From Candidatus Nanohaloarchaea archaeon (GTDB lineage: Archaea; EX4484-52; GLR71): a DNA stretch of 8,358 nucleotides. Each line of letters begins with the position of its first letter. Position 1 is the first letter of the stretch. Under the pieces are notes generated by a model, which saw nothing but the letters and a program-made list of their open reading frames with translations, had not been told where the DNA came from and made no database searches. Shown piece after piece: positions 1 through 6,926 of this stretch. Both the position numbers and the translations under genes were made by a program. Location: positions 1 to 8,358 of the forward strand of contig DAOVWP010000024.1 of NCBI GenBank assembly GCA_030636615.1. The letters run 5' to 3'.

Positions 1-343
1 AAAAAATGTGGATGTTGTACTGGCTGACACTGCCGGAAGGAATCATCAGGATTCTAATCTTTTATCTGAACTGGAAAAGATTGTAAGGGTAATCAAACCA
101 GATCTGTGCATACTTGTTGTTGAATCAATTGCCGGGAATGATGTGGTTGAGCAGGCAAAGATGTTTTCCAAGGTAAAGCTTGATGGTTTTGTTCTTTCTA
201 AGTGGGATGTTGATAATAAAGGTGGAGCGGCTCTGACGCTTACTTATATGGTAAGGAAACCTATATATTTCCTTGGGACCGGTCAGGAATACAATGATTT
301 TAAGATTTTTGATATAGATGATGTAGTAAACAATATAATCTGA
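1..343 (+). CDS. ftsY: Signal recognition particle receptor FtsY, C-terminal part (5' truncated by window edge)
   Basis: This is the C-terminal part of the NG GTPase domain of FtsY, the SRP receptor that docks SRP54-ribosome-nascent chain complexes at the membrane. The reading frame is open from base 2, so the gene starts outside the window; the in-frame GTG at 8 is internal, not a start. About 113 residues are visible. The G-3 motif DTAGR comes first, then the conserved receptor segments KIVRVIKPD and AGNDVVEQA, then the G-4/closing-loop region SKWDVDNKGGAALT, then FLGTGQ and the final helix. The AGND..EQA and KGGAA signatures favour FtsY over SRP54, and there is no M domain. G-4 reads SKWD where TKxD is usual. 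The stop is TGA at 341-343, 17 nt before the acylphosphatase ATG, which may be co-transcribed. Family assignment is firm. Confidence 0.95.
   Translation, partial: KNVDVVLADTAGRNHQDSNLLSELEKIVRVIKPDLCILVVESIAGNDVVEQAKMFSKVKLDGFVLSKWDVDNKGGAALTLTYMVRKPIYFLGTGQEYNDFKIFDIDDVVNNII
332..339 (+). promoter_or_regulatory. Possible TATA box for a leaderless acylphosphatase transcript
   Basis: The AATATAAT-like stretch lies in the last codons of ftsY, centred about 26 nt before the acylphosphatase ATG. This is the same spacing as the clearer TATA box before srp54. No Shine-Dalgarno precedes the ATG at 361, which fits leaderless translation. Any AT-rich region can give this match by chance, so read-through from ftsY remains an equal alternative. 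Confidence 0.3.
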
Positions 344-360
344 TTCTTACAATTATATCA

Positions 361-642
361 ATGGTGAAAAAAAGAGTTGTCGCTGTTGTGCATGGCAAAG
401 TGCAAAATGTGTTTTTCAGGAAGTTTGTGCTTGATAATGCTAAAGCTTTAGATCTTAAGGGTTGGGTCAGGAACGATTATGAAAATAACTCTGTTGAGAC
501 GCTTTTTGAGGGAGAGGATGATAAAGTTCATGAAATGATTAATCTTCTGTGGAAAGGTCCTGATGGATCAGATGTGGGTAATGTTGTCATAAGAAAGGAA
601 GATTATAAAGGAGATTATGATTTTTTTAGTATAGTATCATGA
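361..642 (+). CDS. acyP: Acylphosphatase
   Basis: A 93-residue single-domain acylphosphatase, which hydrolyses carboxyl-phosphate bonds such as acetyl, carbamoyl or 1,3-bisphosphoglycerate phosphates in the cytoplasm. The length matches the family (about 90-100). The phosphate-binding loop is GKVQNVFFR at residues 12-20, with the catalytic Arg as its last residue (Arg20). The second catalytic residue is Asn38 in GWVRN. These are followed by the usual SVETLFEGE strand and the helix ending in WKGP. The loop normally reads G-x-V-Q-G-V-x-F-R; here the second Gly is Asn16. The ATG at 361 is the first possible start and places the loop at the usual distance. The gene lies 17 nt after ftsY and ends in the palindrome TCATGA, which it shares with the convergent carB. 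Its natural substrate cannot be told from sequence; carbamoyl phosphate is a tempting but unproven link to carAB. Confidence 0.9.
   Translation: MVKKRVVAVVHGKVQNVFFRKFVLDNAKALDLKGWVRNDYENNSVETLFEGEDDKVHEMINLLWKGPDGSDVGNVVIRKEDYKGDYDFFSIVS
637..642. other. Shared palindromic Ser-stop of two convergent genes (TCATGA)
   Basis: TCATGA is its own reverse complement. On the plus strand it is the last codon (TCA, Ser) and stop (TGA) of the acylphosphatase; on the minus strand the same six bases are the last Ser codon and TGA stop of carB. There is no room between the genes for a terminator, so the two transcripts must overlap antisense at their 3' ends or terminate inside the neighbouring gene. Confidence 0.95.
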
Positions 643-3600
643 TTTTATTGTATATTCATCCCATGATTTTATCTTGAGGTCTTCCATTTTTTTCTTTGAT
701 ATGGCTTTTATGAACATATTTGCGAGTTGTGTGTTTGTTATCTGGGGAATTGAAAGGGTTACTGCCATCTGTCTTATTGCTACATTGTCATCGTCATTTT
801 TTGCAGTTCTGTTGTCTTTAGGTATACTGATTATAAGGTCAAGTTTCTTTTTTAGCATATAATCAATAACAGATGGTGTTTTCTTTTCTCTGATCTTGTG
901 GAGCAAGGTGGTTTTTAGATGGTGTTTGTTGAAAAAGTCTCTTGTATGTGCAGTAGTATATATGGTGTATCCCATCTCTTTGAGCATTTTTGTGCCATCA
1001 AGAAGTTTGTAAAGGTTTTTGTCTTCACTTACTGATATCAGGATGTTTTTTTCAGGAAGTTTCATGCCTGTAGATATTACTGATTTTATGAGCGCTTCAA
1101 ATACATCTTCTCCAAAGCACCCGACTTCTCCTGTTGATGCCATCTCTACTGATGGCAGAGGGTCAGCGCCTTTAAGTCTTGAAAATGAGAACTGCGATGC
1201 TTTGATGCCGACATGGTCAAGGAAGTTTATATCTATTCCAACTTTTTTTACCTTGATACCAAGGATTGCTTTTGTTGCAAGTTCTATCAGGTTGTGATTG
1301 AGGACTTTTGATACAAAGGGGAAGCTTCTTGAGGCCCTGAGGTTGCATTCGATTACCATTACTTCGTTATCTTTTGCAATGAATTGTATGTTGAAAGGTC
1401 CTGTTATGTTAAGGGATTCTGCTATACTTTCAGATATTCTTCTTATCTTTCTCTGTGTCTCCCAGTATAATCTTGGGGCAGGGAAGACCATAGTAGCATC
1501 TCCACTGTGTATTCCTGCATTTTCTACATGTTCGCTGATTGCATAGATTATTATCTTTCCGTTCCTTGCTACTGCATCAAATTCTATCTCTTTTGCGTTC
1601 TGTATGAATTTTGATATCACTACTGGGTGTTTTGGGTTGATCCTGATAGCTTCTTTCATAAATCTTTCCATCTCTTTTTCTGAGTTGACAATGTTCATCG
1701 CAGCGCCGCTTAGGACATAGGATGGTCTTATAAGGAGAGGATAATCTACTTTTTTGGCAAACTTTCTGATTTGATCTGTGCTTGTGAGTTCTCTCCATTC
1801 CGGTTGCATAATGCCTTTATTGTCAAGAAGGCTTGAAAATTTGTTGCGGTCTTCTGCCCTGTCGATGTTCAATGGGTCTGTTCCAAGGATGTTTAGGCCA
1901 TTCATATGACATTCAAGCGCAAGGTTGTTTGGGATCTGTCCGCCCATGGAAAGGATTATACCTTTCGGGTTCTCCAGTTCGTATATGTCCTGTACACGCT
2001 CAAAGCTTAGTTCTTCAAAATATAGTCTGTCGCATTCGTCGTAATCAGTTGATACTGTTTCAGGGTTGCAGTTTATCATAATTGTCTCATGTTTCATCTT
2101 CTTGACTGCCTTGGCTGTCGTTACGCAGCACCAGTCAAACTCAACAGAGGAGCCGATCCTGTATGGTCCGCTTCCAAGAATAATTACTGATGGTGTTTCT
2201 TTGTTGTTGAAAATAATATCATGTTCTGTTCCATGATATGTAAGATAAAGATAGTTTGTCTTTGCGGGAAACTCGCCTGCCAGAGTGTCTATCTGTTTTA
2301 CATAAGGTGTTATGCCATGTTTGCAGCGGAGTTCTCTAATCTTTTTTGTTGTTGTATCTTTTATGATTGCAATCTGTGTATCAGAGAAACCCATTTTCTT
2401 AGCTTCAAGCAGAGAGTCTATTGTGTTATCTTTTAGTGATTTTTTCATATTGTGAATATTTTTGAGTTTGTAGAGGAACCATTTATCTATCATTGTCTTT
2501 TCATAGATCCAGTCTATGCTCTTGTTTTCATCAAAGGCCTGCGCTATTGCATAGATTCTCATGTCTGTCGGGTTTTTGAGTTCATGTTCAATATCTTTGA
2601 ATTTTATAGTGTTGCATATAAATCCGTTCATGTTGATGTCCAGCATTCTTATTGCTTTCTGGATGACTTCTTCGAAACTTCTCCCGATAGACATAACTTC
2701 TCCTACACTTTTCATCTCGCTTCCGAGATATTTTGATACATTTTTGAATTTTTTCAGATCCCATCTTGGAATTTTTACAACGACATAATCAAGCGCAGGT
2801 TCGAAGAAAGCTGATGTGCTTTTGGTTATGTTGTTTTTCAGATCAGGCAATGCTTTTCCTATAGCCAGTTTGGCAGCGATGAATGCAAGAGGGTATCCTG
2901 TTGCTTTTGAAGCCAGAGCTGATGATCTTGAGAGGCGCGCGTTAACTTCTATTACCCGGTAATCTTCGTTTTCAGGGTTTAGGGCGTACTGGATGTTGCA
3001 CTCGCCTATGATTCCAAGGTGTCTTATGGTTTTTATTGCAATCTCTCTTAGTTTGTGATATTCTGAGTTAGTGAGGGTCTGGGATGGTGCGATTACTATG
3101 CTTTCTCCTGTATGAATACCAAGAGGATCAAAGTTTTCCATGTTACAGACAGTTATGCAATTATCAAACTCGTCTCTTACTACTTCATATTCTATCTCTT
3201 TCCATCCTCCAAGATATTTTTCGATTAAGATCTGATTTGAGTAAGAAAAGGCTTTTATGAGCAGGTTTTTAAGGTCTCTTTTGTTTTTTGCCATGCCACT
3301 GCCCATGCCGCCAAGCGCGAATGCTGAGCGGATCATTACAGGGTATCCTATCTTTTCAGCGGCAGCTAATGCATCTTCTGTATTCTTTGTAGCAATGCCG
3401 ACAGGTGTTTTGATACCGATTTCGTCGAGTTTTTTAACAAAGAGGTCACGGTCTTCTGTGTTTATGATAGTCTCGACCGGGGTTCCAAGCACTTTTATCT
3501 TGTATTTGCTGAGTATTCCTTTTTTGTATAGCTCTACCCCGCAGTTAAGCGCGGTCTGTCCGCCGAATGATAATAGGATTCCGTCAGGTCTTTCTTTTTC

Positions 3601-3825
3601 TATTATCTTTTCGACAAAGTAAGGAGTTACAGGGAGGAAGTAGATCCTGCTGGCCATACCCTTGTCTGTCTGGATTGTTGCAATGTTCGGGTTGACAAGT
3701 ATGATTTCAATCTTCTCTTCTTTCATAGCTTTTATTGCCTGATTTCCTGAGTAGTCGAATTCTCCTGCCTGACCTATCTTTAATGCGCCGCTTCCAAGAA
3801 GCAGTACTTTTTTGATATTTTTCAT
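637..3825 (-). CDS. carB: Carbamoyl-phosphate synthase large subunit, CAD/Bacteroidota-like
   Basis: A 1062-residue, full-length synthetase subunit. It makes carbamoyl phosphate from bicarbonate, two ATP and ammonia channelled from CarA, for pyrimidine and arginine synthesis. Domains in order: first ATP-grasp carboxyphosphate half (about 1-400, with SFGGQTALN at 86-94 and EVNARLSRSS at 293-302), oligomerisation linker (about 400-540), second ATP-grasp carbamate half (about 545-925, with the GSGPYRIGSSVEFDW motif, SMGGQIPNNLAL and IECNLRASRSFPF at 825-837), and an MGS-like allosteric domain (about 925-1062). PSYVLSGAAMN, HPVVISKFIQ, EHVENAGIHSGDAT, STGEVGCFGE and the IKSWDEY tail are hallmarks I recall from eukaryotic CAD and Bacteroidota CarB; enterobacterial CarB has VLGGRAM. 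The usual GGT/HGT phosphate loop of the MGS domain reads TTAHT (957-961), so effector binding may differ. The ATG overlaps the carA stop as ATGA. The sequence is intact, with no frameshift. Confidence 0.97.
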   Translation of the reverse strand: MKNIKKVLLLGSGALKIGQAGEFDYSGNQAIKAMKEEKIEIILVNPNIATIQTDKGMASRIYFLPVTPYFVEKIIEKERPDGILLSFGGQTALNCGVELYKKGILSKYKIKVLGTPVETIINTEDRDLFVKKLDEIGIKTPVGIATKNTEDALAAAEKIGYPVMIRSAFALGGMGSGMAKNKRDLKNLLIKAFSYSNQILIEKYLGGWKEIEYEVVRDEFDNCITVCNMENFDPLGIHTGESIVIAPSQTLTNSEYHKLREIAIKTIRHLGIIGECNIQYALNPENEDYRVIEVNARLSRSSALASKATGYPLAFIAAKLAIGKALPDLKNNITKSTSAFFEPALDYVVVKIPRWDLKKFKNVSKYLGSEMKSVGEVMSIGRSFEEVIQKAIRMLDINMNGFICNTIKFKDIEHELKNPTDMRIYAIAQAFDENKSIDWIYEKTMIDKWFLYKLKNIHNMKKSLKDNTIDSLLEAKKMGFSDTQIAIIKDTTTKKIRELRCKHGITPYVKQIDTLAGEFPAKTNYLYLTYHGTEHDIIFNNKETPSVIILGSGPYRIGSSVEFDWCCVTTAKAVKKMKHETIMINCNPETVSTDYDECDRLYFEELSFERVQDIYELENPKGIILSMGGQIPNNLALECHMNGLNILGTDPLNIDRAEDRNKFSSLLDNKGIMQPEWRELTSTDQIRKFAKKVDYPLLIRPSYVLSGAAMNIVNSEKEMERFMKEAIRINPKHPVVISKFIQNAKEIEFDAVARNGKIIIYAISEHVENAGIHSGDATMVFPAPRLYWETQRKIRRISESIAESLNITGPFNIQFIAKDNEVMVIECNLRASRSFPFVSKVLNHNLIELATKAILGIKVKKVGIDINFLDHVGIKASQFSFSRLKGADPLPSVEMASTGEVGCFGEDVFEALIKSVISTGMKLPEKNILISVSEDKNLYKLLDGTKMLKEMGYTIYTTAHTRDFFNKHHLKTTLLHKIREKKTPSVIDYMLKKKLDLIISIPKDNRTAKNDDDNVAIRQMAVTLSIPQITNTQLANMFIKAISKKKMEDLKIKSWDEYTIKS

Positions 3826-4922
3826 TTTCCTGCATCCTCTATCATTTTAATGAAGTCGTCGAATATGTATTCTGTATCTGTCGGGCCGCAGTTTGCCTCT
3901 GGGTGGAACTGGACTGAGATGATTGGTCTTTTCTTGTGTCTTATGCCTTCAACTGTTCCGTCGTTTATGTTTTTGAACCAGACCTCCCACTCTTTTCCAA
4001 GATATTTTTCGTTTATTGCAAACCCGTGGTTCTGTGAAGTTATATATGATCTGTTTGTTTTGAGATCCGTGCATGGCTGGTTCTGGCTCCTGTGACCGTA
4101 TTTGAGTTTGTAGGTCTTTGTCCCTGAAGCCAGTGCAAGAAGTTGGTTCCCGAGACATATTCCAAATATAGGGATATTCTTATCACTTTTTATCAGATTT
4201 TTCAGGTTTTTTATTGTTGATTTGCATTGAGCAGGATCTCCCGGTCCGTTTGATATGAAAACTGCGTCAAAATCTTCTTTAAGGTCCTGCGGATCGAAGT
4301 CCCATGGAACTCTTATGATTTGTATATCTCTTTTGAGGAAACATCTGATAATGTTGTGTTTCACTCCACAATCGATGAGAACTATCTTTGTTTTACTGTT
4401 TCCGTATCGTATAATCTCTTTACAGCTTACTTTTTCTACCAGATTAATCTTATCCGGGTTGTAGAATTCGGTTTCTTTGTCTTTTATCTTAATCTTTCCA
4501 AGCATTGTGCCTTTTTCTCTCAGTTTTTTTGTAAGCGCTCTTGTGTCTATGCCTGAGATTGCAGGGATGTTATGTTCTATGAGCCAGTCTGACAGTGATT
4601 TTTCTGCGTTCCAGTGACTGTGTTTTTCAGAATAGTCGTTGATAATGAGTCCTTGTATATGGATCTTTTCTGATTCAAAATGTTCCATTATGTTGTGTTT
4701 GTCTTTTGTCTGTGAAGGGATTCCGTAGTTTCCTATCAAAGGATATGTAAGAACTAATATCTGTCCTTTGTATGATGGATCTGTGAGAGATTCAGGGTAG
4801 CCGACCATGCCTGTGTTGAAAACAACTTCGCCTGATTTTGGTGTCTGTGATCCAAATGAAATTCCCGAGAAAATAGATCCGTCTTCAAGTATAAGATCTG
4901 CTTTTGTGTTGTGGGTTGTCAT
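3822..4922 (-). CDS. carA: Carbamoyl-phosphate synthase small (glutaminase) subunit, CAD/Bacteroidota-like
   Basis: A 366-residue class I glutamine amidotransferase subunit that hydrolyses glutamine and passes ammonia to CarB. The N-terminal CarA-specific domain (about 1-175) carries LEDGSIFSG, SGEVVFNTGMVGYPESLTD and ILVLTYPLIGNYG. The C-terminal glutaminase domain (about 178-366) holds the nucleophile Cys256 in FGICLGNQ, plus the His340 and Glu342 pair in QFHPE and the SNGPGDP loop (224-230). The position after LG is Asn259; enterobacterial and animal enzymes usually have His there. YKLKYGHRSQNQPC, ITSQNHGFA, the short C-terminal tail and the SHWNAEKSL segment resemble Bacteroidota CarA and the glutaminase part of CAD, judged from memory. 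It is the first gene of the carAB operon and its TGA overlaps the carB ATG by 4 nt, suggesting translational coupling. The start at 4922 has no Shine-Dalgarno and follows TATA-like sequences, so the mRNA may be leaderless. Confidence 0.97.
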   Translation of the reverse strand: MTTHNTKADLILEDGSIFSGISFGSQTPKSGEVVFNTGMVGYPESLTDPSYKGQILVLTYPLIGNYGIPSQTKDKHNIMEHFESEKIHIQGLIINDYSEKHSHWNAEKSLSDWLIEHNIPAISGIDTRALTKKLREKGTMLGKIKIKDKETEFYNPDKINLVEKVSCKEIIRYGNSKTKIVLIDCGVKHNIIRCFLKRDIQIIRVPWDFDPQDLKEDFDAVFISNGPGDPAQCKSTIKNLKNLIKSDKNIPIFGICLGNQLLALASGTKTYKLKYGHRSQNQPCTDLKTNRSYITSQNHGFAINEKYLGKEWEVWFKNINDGTVEGIRHKKRPIISVQFHPEANCGPTDTEYIFDDFIKMIEDAGK

Positions 4923-4942
4923 TCTGAAATTGTAATTGGTAA

Positions 4943-4957
4943 TAAATATTTTTAAAA
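4943..4957 (-). promoter_or_regulatory. Candidate proximal TATA element for carAB
   Basis: Read on the minus strand this is a TTTTAAAAATATTTA stretch centred about 28 nt before the carA ATG. That spacing would give a leaderless transcript, in agreement with the missing Shine-Dalgarno. It is an AT-rich motif without a sharp consensus, and the TATATAAAG 20 nt further upstream competes for the role. Confidence 0.4.
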
Positions 4958-4967
4958 GTGTTGATGT

Positions 4968-4978
4968 CTTTATATATG
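4968..4978 (-). promoter_or_regulatory. Candidate distal TATA box for carAB
   Basis: The minus strand reads CATATATAAAG, a good archaeal TATA box by consensus. With the usual 22-27 nt spacing, transcription would start near 4946-4950, leaving a leader of about 25 nt that contains no recognisable Shine-Dalgarno. I cannot decide between this box and the proximal element; both may be used. Confidence 0.45.
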
Positions 4979-5032
4979 TTCTTCGAATAAGAAATAGGTA
5001 GGGTATTTTCTATTGGTCTGTTTTCTGTTAAG

Positions 5033-5044
5033 TTATATAAAATT
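5033..5044 (+). promoter_or_regulatory. TATA box of srp54, leaderless promoter
   Basis: TTATATAAAATT is centred about 26 nt upstream of the srp54 ATG at 5063, the distance at which archaeal RNA polymerase initiates. No Shine-Dalgarno lies between it and the ATG, so the mRNA most likely starts at or within a few nt of the start codon. The 140-nt gap to carA holds divergent promoters for both genes. Confidence 0.7.
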
Positions 5045-5062
5045 TTGAGTTGATTTATTCAT

Positions 5063-6403
5063 ATGTTTGAAAGTCTTAAGGAATCGTTGTCTAAGTTTAC
5101 TTCAGGAGGAGTGAATAAGAAAGCTATAAAGGATCTTGTGAAGGATCTGCAGAGATCTCTTATCCAGTCTGATGTAAATGTTAAGCTTGTGTTTGAACTT
5201 TCAAAGAGGATTGAGGAAAAGGCTTTGTCAGATAAAGTTCCAAGCGGTCTGACCAAAAGGGAATATGTAGTCAATATTGTCTATGAGGAGCTTGTGCAGT
5301 TTCTCGGTAAAGAGAAAGTGGAGATCAGTACTGGAAAGCAGAGAATACTTATGCTTGGTCTGTTTGGTTCAGGTAAGACTACTTCTTCTATAAAGATTGC
5401 GCATTTCTATAAATCAAAGGGTTTTACAGTGGGTGTGATCGGGTGTGATACATGGAGACCTGCTGCTCTGAAACAGCTTCAACAGAGTGCTAAAAAGTCT
5501 AAGATAGATGTATTTGGTATTGAGAAAGAGAAAAATCCTGTTAAGATTGTCAAAAAAGGAATGAATCTGTTTGCTGATAAGGATGTCGTCATAGTTGATT
5601 CTGCCGGGAGATCTGCTCTTGATTCAGAACTGTCTGATGAGTTGAAGAAGATTGATAAGGTGTTGAATGCGGATGAAAAGTTTCTCGTGATGTCTGCAGA
5701 TATTGGTCAGGCTGCACAGAGCCAGGCTGAGGAGTTCAATAAGCTTGTCGGACTTAGCGGTGTTGTAGTTACAAAGATGGATTCTTCTGCAAAAGCGGGA
5801 GGTATATTGTCTGCGTGTCATGTGGCTGATGTTAAGATAAGATTTATTGGTATGGGAGAGAAGGTTGATGATCTTGAATTGTATGATCCTGTCAGGTTTG
5901 TTTCACGAATTCTTGGTATGGGTGATCTGGAGTCGCTTCTTGAGAAGGCTAAAGAAGCAATGGATCCGCAGGATGCGATGGATCTGCTCCAGTCAGGTGA
6001 CATGAACTTCGAGACATTCTATGCACAGCTTGAAGCAGTTAATAAGATGGGTTCTCTGCAAAAGATTATGGATATGCTGCCATTCGGAAATAAGATGAAG
6101 ATTCCTAAAGGTTCTCTTGAAGTCCAGCAGGATAAGATGAAAGAGTGGAAAATTATAATTGATTCTATGACTAAGGTGGAAAAGAAAAGTCCTGATCTGT
6201 TTAAGGATTCAAAAAGGTCGCGTTTCGAGAGGATTGCAAAAGGTTCGGGTAAGTCAATGGACTCTGTTCGGGAATTGTATGCTAATTTTAAGAAGACTAA
6301 AAAGATGTTTAAGCAGATGAAAAAGTTGAAAGGTCTGGGTGAAGGAGAAATGGATGAGAAAAAAATGCAGAAGCTTCTTTCTAAATTTAAAGGTAAATTT
6401 TAG
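5063..6403 (+). CDS. srp54: Signal recognition particle protein SRP54
   Basis: A 446-residue SRP GTPase that binds signal sequences on ribosomes and the SRP RNA, then docks on FtsY. The N domain is a helical bundle (about 1-90). The G domain (about 91-290) has G-1 GLFGSGKTT (99-107), G-2 DTWRPAA (129-135), G-3 DSAGR (179-183, where DTAGR is usual), G-4 TKMD (237-240), the SSAKAGG closing loop and GMGEKVDDL. The methionine-rich M domain (about 297-446) includes RSRFERIAKGSGK (385-397), the helix-turn-helix that contacts SRP RNA helix 8, and a Lys-rich tail. Length and domain order are normal for archaea. No SRP RNA gene is visible in the window. The stop TAG at 6401-6403 is 2 nt from the stop of convergent tfs. 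The ATG at 5063 is supported by the TATA box 26 nt before it and by the normal N-domain beginning. Confidence 0.98.
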   Translation: MFESLKESLSKFTSGGVNKKAIKDLVKDLQRSLIQSDVNVKLVFELSKRIEEKALSDKVPSGLTKREYVVNIVYEELVQFLGKEKVEISTGKQRILMLGLFGSGKTTSSIKIAHFYKSKGFTVGVIGCDTWRPAALKQLQQSAKKSKIDVFGIEKEKNPVKIVKKGMNLFADKDVVIVDSAGRSALDSELSDELKKIDKVLNADEKFLVMSADIGQAAQSQAEEFNKLVGLSGVVVTKMDSSAKAGGILSACHVADVKIRFIGMGEKVDDLELYDPVRFVSRILGMGDLESLLEKAKEAMDPQDAMDLLQSGDMNFETFYAQLEAVNKMGSLQKIMDMLPFGNKMKIPKGSLEVQQDKMKEWKIIIDSMTKVEKKSPDLFKDSKRSRFERIAKGSGKSMDSVRELYANFKKTKKMFKQMKKLKGLGEGEMDEKKMQKLLSKFKGKF

Positions 6404-6405
6404 TT

Positions 6406-6735
6406 TCAGCTGTATTCTCTCCATGTGTGGTTGCATTTTGTACATTTATAGAATCTTGTTTCTGGTTCATCTGATGATCTTGTCTGTCTTGTCCACCAAA
6501 ATACAGTACTATTATTGCATTCAGGACAGGTATGTTTCATAATGGGCAGAGTTGCAGTTTTCTTATCGAAAACAGGAATTGTTGCCTCAAGAGGGTTGTG
6601 TTTTATCTTTGAGGAGATTTTCTGGTTTATATTGTTGTTTTTTGATTGGTAATTACAATTTGGACATTTAAGTATTGTCGTATTGTCTTCTTTTACTGGT
6701 CTCATCAAAGTTCCGCATTTATCGCAAAATTCCAT
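6406..6735 (-). CDS. tfs: Transcription factor S (TFIIS-like RNA polymerase cleavage factor)
   Basis: A 109-residue archaeal TFS, which enters the RNA polymerase secondary channel and stimulates cleavage of backtracked transcripts. It has two zinc ribbons. The N-terminal one (Cys4, Cys7, Cys24, Cys27; CDKC and CPNC) resembles RPB9. The C-terminal one (Cys70, Cys73, Cys98, Cys101; CPEC and CTKC) resembles TFIIS. The catalytic acidic pair is Asp89-Glu90 in RSSDEPETRFYKC, followed by the usual HTWREY end. The linker (about 30-62) is poorly conserved and rich in Asn and Lys. All eight cysteines and both acids are intact, so it should be an active cleavage factor, not an inhibitory paralogue. The start is supported by the GAGGT Shine-Dalgarno 7 nt upstream. 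It converges on srp54 with a 2-nt gap. Confidence 0.96.
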   Translation of the reverse strand: MEFCDKCGTLMRPVKEDNTTILKCPNCNYQSKNNNINQKISSKIKHNPLEATIPVFDKKTATLPIMKHTCPECNNSTVFWWTRQTRSSDEPETRFYKCTKCNHTWREYS

Positions 6736-6742
6736 GTCGTCT

Positions 6743-6747
6743 ACCTC
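6743..6747 (-). promoter_or_regulatory. Shine-Dalgarno of tfs (GAGGT)
   Basis: On the minus strand GAGGT lies 7 nt before the tfs ATG and matches the CCUC end of 16S rRNA. It fixes the start at 6735 and shows that this organism uses leadered, SD-dependent translation for some genes beside the apparently leaderless srp54. Confidence 0.75.
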
Positions 6748-6787
6748 TTTAATCTGTATAAAATATTATTGTTTTTAAGTGTCTAAC

Positions 6788-6798
6788 ATTTATAAGTC
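6788..6798 (-). promoter_or_regulatory. Candidate TATA box of tfs
   Basis: The minus strand reads ACTTATAAATG. Initiation about 25 nt downstream would give a leader of roughly 30 nt that includes the GAGGT ribosome binding site. Another AT-rich stretch (TATTTTATAC) lies closer to the gene but would leave less leader. Confidence 0.5.
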
Positions 6799-6860
6799 TT
6801 TTGGAGCTTTGATGTGGTTTTGTAGATGTTTATGCGAGAAGGTAATTAGCAATTATTAAG

Positions 6861-6878
6861 AATTGGTGCGAAGGGTGA
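6861..6878. repeat. Duplicate of the tRNA-Leu 3' end (18-bp direct repeat, copy 1)
   Basis: These 18 bases are identical to 7042-7059, where they encode the CCA tail, discriminator, 3' acceptor strand and four T-stem bases of tRNA-Leu(GAG). Similarity continues weakly into a T-loop-like stretch (GATTCAGAAC against GATTTGAAC). The copies are 181 bp apart in the same orientation. A duplicated tRNA 3' end is the form an integrase attachment site takes, but no integrase lies between them, so a tRNA-derived remnant or tRNA-like RNA is also possible. Confidence 0.8.
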
Positions 6879-6926
6879 TGATTCAGAACCGACCTGCAGT
6901 CAGGTCGATCAACAGTGCATCTTCGC
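6868..6926. other. Hairpin-forming segment of unknown function (possible small RNA or tRNA-like remnant)
   Basis: GCGAAG (6868-6873) pairs with CTTCGC (6921-6926). Inside it, CGACCTG (6890-6896) and CAGGTCG (6901-6907) make a perfect 7-bp stem with a CAGT loop. Read on the minus strand, the segment begins like a tRNA acceptor strand (GCGAAG), ends in CCTTCGC-A-CCA, and is about 60 nt long before CCA, too short for a canonical tRNA and without an anticodon arm I can assign. The outer stem, open internal loop and inner stem also resemble the outline of an H/ACA-type guide hairpin, but the terminal box is ACC rather than ACA. I cannot name it. Confidence 0.4.

Noticed and set aside
8..10. GTG at base 8 as the start of a short protein
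   Set aside because: The frame is open upstream to the window edge and the visible protein begins in the middle of the FtsY GTPase domain, just before DTAGR.
3949..4464. Several open frames of 69-81 codons inside carA on either strand
   Set aside because: They lie within an intact, well-conserved gene, have no family resemblance and no ribosome binding sites; they are shadows of carA.
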